A stretch of 64,000 nucleotides of DNA from Novosphingobium sp. ST904. Lineage in GTDB: Bacteria > Pseudomonadota > Alphaproteobacteria > Sphingomonadales > Sphingomonadaceae. This document shows positions 44,635 through 59,376 of this stretch, in pieces. Numbering within the stretch: position 1 is the first letter of the stretch; every line of letters starts with the position of its first letter. Below the pieces are notes generated by a model. The model was not told where the DNA came from. It was given only the letters and a program-made list of their open reading frames with translations, and made no database searches. The position numbers were made by a program, and so were the translations under genes. The DNA lies in assembly GCF_001298105.1 (NCBI RefSeq), contig NZ_LGJH01000162.1, forward strand, positions 62,001 through 126,000. The letters run 5' to 3'.

Positions 44635-46543
44635 CCAGGCGGAATTCCGCAATTCCAACGTGAGAAACGGGGTACGATTCGTGGCGAAAGCAGAGAACAG
44701 GAAGCCCGCCGTGGCCCAGCCGATCAGCCGTCACCCCCTGTTTCCCGCGATCGTCGCCTTGTGGTTTGCCGCCCTCTTCGGCCTCGGGTCGATCATGGTG
44801 AGCCCGGCACTGCTGGAACGCATTGTCGGCGCTACCGGGCTGGGCAAGGTGCTCCCGATGGCCACGCCGCCGCTGGGCAACACCGCCCGCATCCTCTTCG
44901 CACTCGCCATGACCGGGCTCGGCGGACTTGTCGGCCTCGTGGCCGGCCGCCGGGTCGCCCAGACCACCGAGGCACAGCCCGCTCGCATGCCTTTCGCCGG
45001 CTTCGAGACAGCGGAAAGCGCGGAAGAGGCCGATCCCGCACCGCAGGCAAACCAGCCACGCCGCCGCCGCGCATTCGCGCTGGTGGCCGAGGAACAGCCG
45101 GCCGAAGCGCTCGAAACACGGCCCGAAGGCGAGGAAGCCCCCCAGATCCTCAACTTGTCGGAGCTCGACATCGACGGGATCGTGACCACGCAGCTTCCCG
45201 CTTCAACGGCTTCGGAGGCCCCCGCTTTCGAGGACGGACCCAGTTTCGCGCCGATCGCGGCAGCGCCGGACGCCGCTCCTGCATGGACGGTTCCCGGCCA
45301 GTTCCCGGCAGAAGAGACAGGTGAGAGCCGGGAAGAAAGCGACGATCGCTCCGAAGCTCCGTTCGGCCGCGTTCCCGAATGGCTTGAGCCTCGCCAGGAA
45401 ATCCACAGCTTCTCACCGGCTGCATGGGCGCACGAAGACAAGACCGAGGCCGAGGCCGAAGACGGGCCGGAAATGGAACCCGCGCCTTCCACGCCGGCGC
45501 CGGAAGCGCTGAACAACCGGTTGTTCGAAGCCTATGCGAACAAGGTTTCCGAACCCGCCGAGGCGAGCACACCCGCTCCGGGATTCGCGGCTTCCGCCCC
45601 GCCGGCGGCCGAATCAGACGCGGCCGCAACCCTGCCCGAAGCGGACACGGAGAGCGCGCGGAATGCCGCGGAACGAATCGCGGCAGCCGAACTGGAAACA
45701 CTGTCGCAGGTCGAACTGCTCGAACGCCTCGCCCTTGCGATGGAAGAACAGCGCCGCAAGCGCAGCGCCGTGACGCCCTCCTCGTCGGCGTTCGTCGGGC
45801 AGCCCGCGCCTCAACCGCTGTTCGCGCCCGATGCACCCGCAAGTTCGCCGGAACTCCCGACGGCAACCGAAGCCTCGGTCACGACGGCGAAAACCATCGC
45901 ATTCCCTGCCCCGCCTTTCGCAGAACCGCCATTCACCGAAACCCTGCGCTCGCCTTTGCCGCGCCTTGCTTCGGTCGCCCCATTCGCATTGCCCGTGCAT
46001 CAGGCGCCCGGTGAAAGCGAGGACGGACCTTCCGCAATTTCCCGCATCCCGGCGGCCCTGCGCCCGGTGGGGCTCGATTCGTTCGGAAATGACGACGATG
46101 CCCTGCCCGGCTACCTTCCGCCGCGCCATATCAGCCTCGCCGCCGCGCCGGTTTCCCTCGGCATCGCGCATGCCGTTGCAGTGGAAATCGGGCCTGACGC
46201 GTTCGAAGCCGGGGACGAAGAAGAGGAAGATGCCGGCCGATATGCCGAATTCGACGCTCTCTCGCAGAACTTCGCCTATGACGAGAAGCCCGAGGACGAC
46301 GAGGAAGAGGCCGTTCTCGAACAGGGCTACTCGTCCCTGCTGAACCTTTCCCGTCAGGCCCCGCGGCAGAATTTCGTTCATTTCGATGAAAGCATGCTTC
46401 CGGCGGATGCCGAAGAGAGCGGCATGACGCAGGCATCGCCCGATCGGCCGTTCGATCCGCCAGCCCGGCCGGATCCTACCGAAACCGAAAAGGCACTGCG
46501 CGCCGCACTCGCCACCCTCCAGCGGATGAGCGGCGCCGCCTGA
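44603..46543 (+). CDS. Long acidic membrane-anchored hypothetical protein
   Basis: 646 residues from ATG 44603; the exact start is uncertain because GTG 44681 and earlier codons inside the preceding gene are also possible. Two helices sit near the N-terminus (FPAIVALWFAALFGLGSIMV and ARILFALAMTGLGGLVGLVA), then a GRR boundary. The remaining 500 residues are low-complexity, rich in Ala, Glu and Pro, with no cysteine and no repeat of fixed length, and a C-terminal LRAALATLQRM helix. It resembles conserved but unnamed sphingomonad inner-membrane proteins with disordered cytoplasmic tails. No function is recognised; it overlaps the end of the glycosyltransferase gene and may be co-expressed. Confidence 0.7.
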   Translation: MLKKDWEPLPDQAEFRNSNVRNGVRFVAKAENRKPAVAQPISRHPLFPAIVALWFAALFGLGSIMVSPALLERIVGATGLGKVLPMATPPLGNTARILFALAMTGLGGLVGLVAGRRVAQTTEAQPARMPFAGFETAESAEEADPAPQANQPRRRRAFALVAEEQPAEALETRPEGEEAPQILNLSELDIDGIVTTQLPASTASEAPAFEDGPSFAPIAAAPDAAPAWTVPGQFPAEETGESREESDDRSEAPFGRVPEWLEPRQEIHSFSPAAWAHEDKTEAEAEDGPEMEPAPSTPAPEALNNRLFEAYANKVSEPAEASTPAPGFAASAPPAAESDAAATLPEADTESARNAAERIAAAELETLSQVELLERLALAMEEQRRKRSAVTPSSSAFVGQPAPQPLFAPDAPASSPELPTATEASVTTAKTIAFPAPPFAEPPFTETLRSPLPRLASVAPFALPVHQAPGESEDGPSAISRIPAALRPVGLDSFGNDDDALPGYLPPRHISLAAAPVSLGIAHAVAVEIGPDAFEAGDEEEEDAGRYAEFDALSQNFAYDEKPEDDEEEAVLEQGYSSLLNLSRQAPRQNFVHFDESMLPADAEESGMTQASPDRPFDPPARPDPTETEKALRAALATLQRMSGAA

Positions 46544-46571
46544 CGCCCCGGCAAATCGACGTCACATCTCT

Positions 46572-46610
46572 GCAAAAACCCGGTCCGGCGCAACCGTTCC
46601 GGGTTTTTGC
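46572..46610. terminator. Strong terminator between the acidic protein gene and gltB
   Basis: GCAAAAACCCGG (46572-46583) pairs perfectly with CCGGGTTTTTGC (46599-46610), with A-rich and T-rich ends, so it works in both directions. Confidence 0.85.
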
Positions 46611-46697
46611 ATAACAAAATTCCCTTTTTTACCGTGCACACGCACTAAATCCTGCGCGACCCCCTGCCTTCGCCATTGCAAAAAACGTCTCGTAATC

Positions 46698-46725
46698 GTC
46701 ATGGGGGCGCTTGGGACCCCATGAC
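46698..46725 (+). promoter_or_regulatory. Hairpin upstream of gltB
   Basis: GTCATGGGG (46698-46706) and CCCCATGAC (46717-46725) form a perfect 9-bp stem about 65 bases before the gltB start. A smaller CGCACG/CGTGCG stem follows near 46737. The role is unknown; it may be part of the gltB leader. Confidence 0.4.
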
Positions 46726-46788
46726 GCGTATCGGCGTCGCACGATTCGTGCGCGCCGAGGCGGAGCATGGAAGGCAACCCGACAAAAA

Positions 46789-51446
<4,658 letters not shown>

Positions 51447-51463
51447 GATCGGGAATTAGTAAG

Positions 51464-52897
<1,434 letters not shown>

Positions 52898-52921
52898 AAC
52901 GTTACACGTGGAACGAACAGG

Positions 52922-52950
52922 AAGGGCGTCCGGCAGCGGGCGCCCTTTTC
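52922..52950 (+). terminator. Terminator after gltD
   Basis: AAGGGCGTCCG and CGGGCGCCCTT form an 11-bp stem with a four-base loop, followed by TTTTCGTTT, 25 bases after the gltD stop. Confidence 0.85.
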
Positions 52951-53052
52951 GTTTGAACTGAGGATTCCGACGCGGCAGCGATTTCTGGCGCATCCGCGTT
53001 GACCTCGCGAACACGCTCCGGGAGTTTGGCAGGCGAATGGGAGAATGACCTG

Positions 53053-53361
53053 ATGCTGCTAGAAATCGCAGAGATAGAAGTCCGCCCCGGCGCGGAGGAA
53101 GCCTTTTCCGCCGCCATGCGCGAGGTCGGGCTGGAACAACTCTCCGCCTGCGAAGGCGTTGTTTCGATCCGTTTCGGCCGAGGTGTGGAAAACCCGTCGA
53201 AGTTCACGTTCAACGTCGTGTGGACCTCGATGGAAGCGCACGATTCCGCTCGCAAGCTCGACAGCTTCGGCCGCTTCCGCGCTGCCTTTGGCGATCTGGG
53301 CGTGGGCGGCACAATGAGCCATTACGTCATGGACGAAGCCATTCCAGGCCGGGCTGCCTGA
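53053..53361 (+). CDS. Antibiotic biosynthesis monooxygenase (ABM) domain protein
   Basis: 102 residues from ATG 53053 with a GGGAGAA site. It fits the ferredoxin-like ABM fold: MLLEIAEIEVRPGAEEAFSAAM, a C-E-G-V-V-S-I-R-F strand, and NVVWTSMEAHDS with the conserved W, then HYVMDEA. These small dimeric proteins oxidise quinones or other small molecules, or act as heme-degrading enzymes; no heme-binding pattern can be claimed. It is a single-gene unit. The upstream 150 bases hold the gltD terminator and nothing else seen. Confidence 0.85.
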   Translation: MLLEIAEIEVRPGAEEAFSAAMREVGLEQLSACEGVVSIRFGRGVENPSKFTFNVVWTSMEAHDSARKLDSFGRFRAAFGDLGVGGTMSHYVMDEAIPGRAA

Positions 53362-53403
53362 CCCTCTTCTCCCGAACGTGATCCAGGGCGCCAGGTGGCA
53401 AAC

Positions 53404-54092
53404 CTACCAGTCGATTCGCCCACGCCCGTTCGCTTCGAGAAACGCATTCGCCTTGCTGAAATGCCGGCACCCGAAAAATCCCGCGTAAGCCGAGAGCGGG
53501 CTGGGATGCGGTGCCGTCAGCACCAGGTGATGGCTCGAAGCGAGCCCCGGCACCCGCATCGCCTTCTTCCTGGCGTGATTACCCCAGAGCAGGAACACGC
53601 AAGGATCCTCCTTGGCCGCAACCGCCGCGACCGCGGCATCGGTGATCGCTTCCCAGCCCTTGTTCTGGTGCGATCCTGCCCGCCCCTCTTCGACCGTCAG
53701 CGCATTGTTGAGCAGAAGTACGCCTTGCCGGGCCCAGTGTTCGAGGTTGCCGTGTCCCGGCGCGGCGACGCCGCAATCGGTGGCCAGTTCCTTGTACATG
53801 TTCACCAGCGAAGGCGGGACCCGCACGCCATGGGCGACGGAAAAGGCCAGCCCATGTGCCTGCCCCGCGCCATGGTAGGGATCCTGCCCCAGGATGACGA
53901 CGCGCACTTCGTCGAGCGGTGTCAGTTCCAGGGCGCTGAGAGGCTTCCGCGCGGTGGGAAAATCCGTTTCCCTGATGCTTCCTCGGCGTTCAGCCATCCG
54001 CCGAGCTGGCGCGATTCGGGGGAATCCAGCACAGGGCCGAGCGCAGATTGCCACGATGGCGGCACGCTCTGCATGGCTACTGAAGTTTCCAT
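53404..54092 (-). CDS. ung: Uracil-DNA glycosylase, family 1 (frameshift in this sequence)
   Basis: About 229 residues when repaired. The catalytic Asp lies in VVILGQDPYHGAGQAHGLAF and the His in HPSPLSAYAGFFGCRHF; LLLNNALTVEEGRAGSH and FLLWGNHA are also family motifs. The N-terminal part, SWQSALGPVLDSPES and EEASGKRIFPPR, is in another frame, joined near 53945-53956 (one base lost in CGCGCGG). The start is uncertain: ATG at 54101, 54092 and 54074 are in frame, and 54092 is chosen for its GGGAG at ten bases. It excises uracil from DNA. The neighbouring gene diverges. Confidence 0.92.
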
Positions 54093-54186
54093 TCGCGCCA
54101 TACTCCCGATTTGTCGGCGGTAACCGGCATCCCGGACCATCCGCCCATTGCCTAACGCAGGCCCAGTCCCTAAGCATTTCCGGACC

Positions 54187-54810
54187 ATGGCTGTCTATCT
54201 CCACGAAGAAGATCTCCCCGAGGGCGTGCTTGCGCCGGGACCCGTCGCTGTCGACACTGAAACGATGGGTTTGATCACCCCGCGCGACCGCCTCTGCGTG
54301 GTCCAGATTTCCGACGGAAAAGGCGACGAGCATCTCGTCCGCTTCGCGCCCGGCAGCGACTTTGCCGCGCCGAACCTGAAGGCGGTGCTGGCCGATCCCT
54401 CGCGGTTGAAACTCTATCACTTCGCCCGCTTCGACCTCGCTGCGATCGAACATTACCTCGGCGTCACGGCCGCGCCGGTGTTCTGCACCAAGATCGCCAG
54501 CAAGCTGGTGCGCACGTATACCGATCGCCACGGTCTGAAAGACCTCGTGCGCGAACTTCTGGGCAAGGAAGTATCGAAGCAGCAGCAGTCGAGCGACTGG
54601 GGTGCGGCTGAGCTCACCGATGCGCAGAAGGACTATGCCGCCTCGGACGTGCGCTATCTGCACGCCATGCATGAGATTCTGGTCGTGCGGCTTGCACGAG
54701 AGAACCGTACCGAAATCGCGCAGGCCTGCTTCGACTTCCTGCCCGCCCGCGCCCGGCTCGATCTTGCAGGCTGGCCCAACCACGATATCTTCAGCCACGA
54801 AGCCGCCTGA
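54187..54810 (+). CDS. RNase D-like 3'-5' exonuclease
   Basis: 207 residues from ATG 54187, the short form without an HRDC domain. DEDDy exonuclease motifs are present: VAVDTETMGL (exo I, near residues 19-28), KLYHFARFDLAAIE (exo II) and DYAASDVRYLHAM (exo III with Tyr and Asp). Such short RNase D proteins are common in alphaproteobacteria upstream of lptC, as here (18 bases). They trim RNA 3' ends; a direct link to LPS transport is not known. Confidence 0.92.
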   Translation: MAVYLHEEDLPEGVLAPGPVAVDTETMGLITPRDRLCVVQISDGKGDEHLVRFAPGSDFAAPNLKAVLADPSRLKLYHFARFDLAAIEHYLGVTAAPVFCTKIASKLVRTYTDRHGLKDLVRELLGKEVSKQQQSSDWGAAELTDAQKDYAASDVRYLHAMHEILVVRLARENRTEIAQACFDFLPARARLDLAGWPNHDIFSHEAA

Positions 54811-54828
54811 TCGGGAGCGCAACCAGCG

Positions 54829-55476
54829 ATGTCGGTCGAAGCCAACCAGGTCCGTAACCGCCGCCGGCACTTCGCCGCGCCCGGCGGTTCGCACGATCGC
54901 ATGGTGGCATTTCTGTCCAAGGCCCTGCCTGCGGGCATCGGCCTGGTTGCCGCCGTCATGATCCTGGTTCCGCTCTCCCCTCGCGGTGAGATCAGCTTCC
55001 TGCTGGACCGCAACAAGGTCGATACGACCGGGGAGCGGATCGCCGTGTCCAACGCCGCTTATCGAGGCCAGGACAATCTGGGCCGCGATTTCGTGGTGAC
55101 CGCCGGCACCGCCGTCCAGCGATCGCCTGAAATTCCGATCGTCGAAATGCAGCAACTTGTCGCCAAGATGAGCATGCGCGATGGCCCGGCAGATATCGTC
55201 GCGCCGCGCGGCGCCTACAATTTCGACAACGATACGATGGCGGTGGACGGCCCGGTGAACTTCAAGGCCGCCGATGGCTACACCATGACCACCAGCAAGG
55301 TCGACGTCGACATCAAGAACAAGACCGCGGTCGCTTCCGGCGGCGTTCAGGGCACCATGCCCTCCGGTCCGTTCAAGGCCGATGCCATGCACGCCGACCT
55401 CGAAAACCGCACCGTAACGCTTGAAGGCAATGCCCGGATGCGCATAACGCCCGGCAAGCTGAGGATACCCCAATGA
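54829..55476 (+). CDS. lptC: LPS export protein LptC
   Basis: 215 residues. A basic N-terminus is followed by one inner-membrane helix (LPAGIGLVAAVMILVPL, residues 34-50) and a periplasmic beta-jellyroll with LVAKMSMRDGPADIVAPRG and NRTVTLEGNARMRIT, the shape of LptC. LptC joins the LptBFG transporter to the LptA bridge. Its stop overlaps lptA (ATGA), as usual. No lptB follows, see findings. Confidence 0.92.
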   Translation: MSVEANQVRNRRRHFAAPGGSHDRMVAFLSKALPAGIGLVAAVMILVPLSPRGEISFLLDRNKVDTTGERIAVSNAAYRGQDNLGRDFVVTAGTAVQRSPEIPIVEMQQLVAKMSMRDGPADIVAPRGAYNFDNDTMAVDGPVNFKAADGYTMTTSKVDVDIKNKTAVASGGVQGTMPSGPFKADAMHADLENRTVTLEGNARMRITPGKLRIPQ

Positions 55477-55979
55477 CGCCCCGCCCCCGCCTTCTTCGTA
55501 TCGCCATTGCCGCGCCCGTGATCGGGCTTGCCCTGTTCGCCGCTGGCCAGCAGCTTGGTGCGCAGGGGATTTCCGGCCACAACTCCGATGCACCCGTCGA
55601 TTTCGGGGCCGATCGGATCGAACTTCAGGACAAGCAGGGCCGCGTCGTGCTGACCGGCAATGTCGATATCACCCAGGCCGATCTGCGCCTGCGTGCGGCG
55701 CGAACCGTGATGGATTACACTGCGGGAAATCAGGTCCAGCGCATCACCGCCAGCGGTAACGTCGTCGTCACCCGCCAGGACCAGATCGCCACCGGCGATA
55801 CCGCGATCTACGACTTCAACCAGCGCATCATCACGATGGTCGGCAACGCCACGCTCAAGCGCGGCAGCGGCGATACGCTTCGCGGCGGCCGGTTCGTGAT
55901 GGATCTCAAGAGCGGCGTCTCTTCAGCCTCCGGCGGACGTGTGCAGGGCACCTTCAACGTCCCCAAGAAGAAAAACTGA
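55473..55979 (+). CDS. lptA: LPS transport periplasmic protein LptA (OstA)
   Basis: 168 residues. A signal peptide (LRIAIAAPVIGLALFAAGQQLGAQ) leads to the OstA fold: VDFGADRIELQDKQGRVVLTGNVDITQADLRL, followed by TASGNVVVTRQDQIATGDTA and RRGGRF-type strands. LptA forms the periplasmic bridge carrying LPS to the outer membrane. The start overlaps the lptC stop. The end is basic (NVPKKKN). Confidence 0.93.
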   Translation: MTPRPRLLRIAIAAPVIGLALFAAGQQLGAQGISGHNSDAPVDFGADRIELQDKQGRVVLTGNVDITQADLRLRAARTVMDYTAGNQVQRITASGNVVVTRQDQIATGDTAIYDFNQRIITMVGNATLKRGSGDTLRGGRFVMDLKSGVSSASGGRVQGTFNVPKKKN

Positions 55980-55986
55980 CCGATTC

Positions 55987-56013
55987 CGGTAGTTTCCTGA
56001 AGGCGTACTGCCG
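55987..56013 (+). terminator. Weak terminator after lptA
   Basis: CGGTAGT and ACTGCCG form a 7-bp stem with one G-T pair, followed by AAAGAATTTT, eight bases after the lptA stop. It would separate lptCA from the phage-like genes. Confidence 0.4.
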
Positions 56014-56081
56014 AAAGAATTTTCCTACACCCCTCGTAATGCGTATCTGGATTCGGGCCTTCCTCATTGAAAGGAGCCCCG

Positions 56082-56537
56082 ATGAGCAATCCCATAGCAG
56101 TTCCCGCAGGTTATGCCCCGGCTTTCGCGATCGGATTTTCCGACGAAGCCGGAGCTTTTGCGACGGTCCGTAACACCTCTCCACTGCCTGTAAGCGTCGC
56201 TGCCGGTGACCCGCTCCTCGTGCGGAACGTGGCGGCAGCGGCTGCCAATGCGCTGTCCGGCTCGACATCCCAGTCCATCGTTGCCGGGCCCTTCGTTCCC
56301 TCCTTGTCGCGCCCCGTAGTCCTAGCGCTCTCCGGCACGTGGAGCGGCACGGTCAGTCTGCGCCGATCGACGGACGGCGGCGCGACGCGCAACGCCGTGA
56401 CCGTTGCCGGCACGCCGTGGGCGACGTTCTCCGCCAATGCCTGCGAACAGGTGTGGACCGAGGAAGAGAATGGAGCCGCGCTCTATCTCGACATAACCCT
56501 CGCCTCGGGCACCCTCGTCTATCGCCTCGCACAGTAA
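56082..56537 (+). CDS. Small tail-associated-like hypothetical protein
   Basis: 151 residues from ATG 56082, with AAAGGAG six bases upstream; a TTG at 56067 is not needed. No signal peptide or helix. The sequence is Ala/Ser/Thr/Val-rich beta-strand type, with LALSGTWSGTVSLRRSTDGG, WATFSANACEQVWTEEENGA and LDITLASGTLVYRLAQ, like small phage tail or capsid-decoration proteins. It lies 27 bases before the beta-helix gene with the same kind of strong ribosome site, so the two form a unit. Family not recognised. Confidence 0.65.
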   Translation: MSNPIAVPAGYAPAFAIGFSDEAGAFATVRNTSPLPVSVAAGDPLLVRNVAAAAANALSGSTSQSIVAGPFVPSLSRPVVLALSGTWSGTVSLRRSTDGGATRNAVTVAGTPWATFSANACEQVWTEEENGAALYLDITLASGTLVYRLAQ

Positions 56538-56563
56538 CCACGGCACGATCAGGAGATCTCATC

Positions 56564-59310
56564 ATGAGCATGGACGTCGTCGCTCGCGGACTGGCCGCAA
56601 GGATCGGAAAAACAACCCAGCGCATATCGCTCGACCGCAACGAACTGGCCAGCCTGTCCGAGCGTCAGCGCGCCTATCTGGCCGAAGGAGGACGGGAGGG
56701 CAGCTTCACCTGGCGCAATGGGGACATGTCCGCAAAGGTGCAGGCAGACCCTAATCGCGGTATCTACGTGCCTCCCGGCGAAACGCCGAGTGGAGCGCTT
56801 GGGGCTTGGGAACGCACGCCCGGCCCCGTGGCCATGATCGAATGGTTCGGCTGCCGGGGGGACGGCGTGACCGACAATTCGGCACTGCTGCAGCAAGCCG
56901 TAGATACCATGCACGCACTTTATCCCGAGGGCTTCACGCTCACGGCCGAGAAGGGCCGCAAGTTCAGGCTCGTGAAGGCGATCGCGCTCACTCCGAAGTG
57001 CACGATCTCGGGCATCCATCTGGTTAACGCAGGCGATGCGAACTTCTTCAACGTCAACCAGAATGTCAGCGCGGCAGAAGCGTTCAGTTCCTTCTACGAA
57101 CACATCCGCATCGAAAACTGCGCATTCGAGGGCGACGTTTCCAATGTCGGCATTGCGTTGTTCGCGGCCAATATTCGTTTCCTCTGGTTCGTCGGAAACC
57201 GACTGGTGAACACGGGCGGGGTATCCATTACCCACGGTGCCGACATTCGCGGCCTATACAAGTCGGCAAACGGCGTGGCCGGCGACGAAGGTGTCGGCGT
57301 CGATCCCGCCGTGACGGCAGGCTTCTCGTCCGGGCCGGATTTCGGCGACCTTTCCTCGAACATCGTCATCGCCAACAATTACGGCGATAGCGGCCGGTAC
57401 AACGCGTCGCTCGTACGGCTTGAATTCGTCAAGGACGTGGCGATTACCGGCAACGTATTTCGAGGCGGCAAGGTCTCATGGTGGGGCGGCGGTGCACCGA
57501 GTGCGGAAGGCGGTGAAGTCTGGATGGCGCGTCGGGTGCGCAACGTCCAGATTACGGGCAACTACCTGTGCCGAACGAACGGCGCCATCTACGGCAACAA
57601 CGGCGACGGCATGACCATCACCGGCAATGTCGTGGAAGATGTGCTCGATACAGCTTTGGACCTGGAGGGCTGCTTCAACTGCACCGTAACGGGCAACTTC
57701 GTCCGCAATGCGGGCAATTTCTGCACTTCCATCTTCTACGCCTCGCTCAACAACGTCTTCGCAAACAACGTCCTGATCCAAACCAAACGGGCGAAAAACA
57801 TCGCCGCAATCTTCAACCAGACCGGATACATGAGCAGCGTGACCGTCGCTTCCAGCGCGGCACCGATGGCCGGGTTCGATTGGTGACGGCAGCCAGCCAT
57901 GGCTTCGGTAGCGATCAGCTTGTCAACATCCGAACCAAGAGCGGCGCTGTGGGAACGGCGCTGACACAAGCCTATTACGGCATCGTCGTCATCGATGAAG
58001 TCACTGTCGAACTGGTCGGGACCGAAGGTATCGGTAGCCTCGAAGGAACCGTCAGTTCCATTCGCTATCAACGCGGCAACACCTTCTTCGACACCAAGCT
58101 TGCCGGCTTCGACACTCTGGACGATGCGGACCGCGTTCTGTGGACGGGAAATACCTGCATCTACGAAGGCGATCATGACCTCGGCTGGATCAAGGGCGAC
58201 ACCGCCATGCGATCGATGGTCGTGTCGAACAATGTCCTGCGCAACGTGGGCATCCTCGATGCCAGCATCGGCAACAAGTCCATCGTTCAGGGCAACCTGC
58301 TGGAGTTCGACTCCGCACCGCTCGCAACTTCCGCAGCCAAGCGCCTGATCCAGTCGACCGGGCGGATCATCGACAATACCCTGAAGACTTTGCCGGGTTG
58401 CTCGCTCCCGGCCGGATCGGTCGGCATCGCTTCCTATTGCTACGCCAATTCGGGAGCATGGTCGGAGCTTCGGGGCAACCGTGTGGAAGATCTGGCCTCC
58501 GCGATCACCTATCACCTCGGCTACGAATACCAAAACGGTTCCAACTACAGCAACGTCATGGTGGCGGACAACGTCTTCGACACGATCACGGATCTCACGC
58601 CCAGCAAGGGGCGCGTCCGCGTCTTCTATAGCGGCAATCGCAGCACGGGAATCACCCAGTCGCTCCCGATTCCGGCAACATCATCCATCGGCTCCCTGGG
58701 GGGCATATGCCGGGGGACCAGGCTTGAATCGGGCGCCACAATGGCTTTGGGCGGCGTGATCGCCCGGGTCGCGCTTGACCATGGCTGGGATACCAACCTC
58801 GCTTGGGCGGGCACCACGGCTTATGTGATCGGGGATATCCGCTATGTCGGAACCAGCGTCTATCGCTGCACGATCGCCGGCACTTCTGCAACCGGCAGCG
58901 GTCCCAGCGGCACGGGCACGGCCATAACAGACGGAACCGCGACCTGGACCTACATCGCTCCGCTGGTGACCTGGGCCCCGATCGCCACATGTTCTCCCGA
59001 CGTGGCCAGCAGCGCGGCATCGGGAACCATCACGCCCGATCTTTCGGCTGCATCGAGCTTCATTCGCACAGCCCTGACCGCAGCCCTGACCATCAATGCC
59101 CCGACCGGCTCGCCATTCGACGGGCAAGTGATCCGGTTCCGTCTCAAGGATAACGGGACTACCCGCGCTGTAGCCTGGAACGCCATCTATCGTGCCATCG
59201 GTGCGGCTCTTCCCATCGCGACGACTGCCGGAAAGACGACTTACGCGACGGCCATCTATAATGCCGCCGACCTGAAATGGGATGTCACCGCGGTGCAGAC
59301 CGAAGCCTGA
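56564..59310 (+). CDS. Tail-spike-like right-handed beta-helix protein (frameshift in this sequence)
   Basis: About 915 residues from ATG 56564 (AGGAG site). The first 80 residues resemble a phage head-binding or tail adaptor segment (SFTWRNGDMSAKVQADPNRG, VYVPPGETPSG). IEWFGCRGDGVTDNSALLQQ then begins a pectate lyase superfamily beta-helix with NxxxITGN-type coils, such as VAITGNVFRGG and MTITGNVVEDV. The frame breaks near 57855-57862 and the protein resumes as GTDGRVRLVTAASHGFGSDQ to 59310. The C-terminal part holds a carbohydrate-binding-like module, TAYVIGDIRYVGTSVYRCTI, and a trimerisation-like end. Such spikes bind and often cut surface polysaccharide. The shift may be an error. Confidence 0.8.
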
Positions 59311-59318
59311 GCGGAAAA

Positions 59319-59348
59319 GGAGGTGCTCGAAACGCTTCGGGCACCTCC
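59319..59348 (-). terminator. Terminator after the polyprenyl glycosylphosphotransferase gene
   Basis: Read on the minus strand GGAGGTGC and GCACCTCC form a perfect 8-bp stem followed by TTTT, 29 bases past the stop. It lies between two convergent genes and could affect both. Confidence 0.6.
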
Positions 59349-59376
59349 GAAAGCCGGAACCGAAGGCTGGCAGCAA

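Noticed and set aside
56082..59310. A prophage at the beta-helix locus
   Set aside because: No integrase, terminase, capsid, portal or lysis gene and no attachment site was found on either side.
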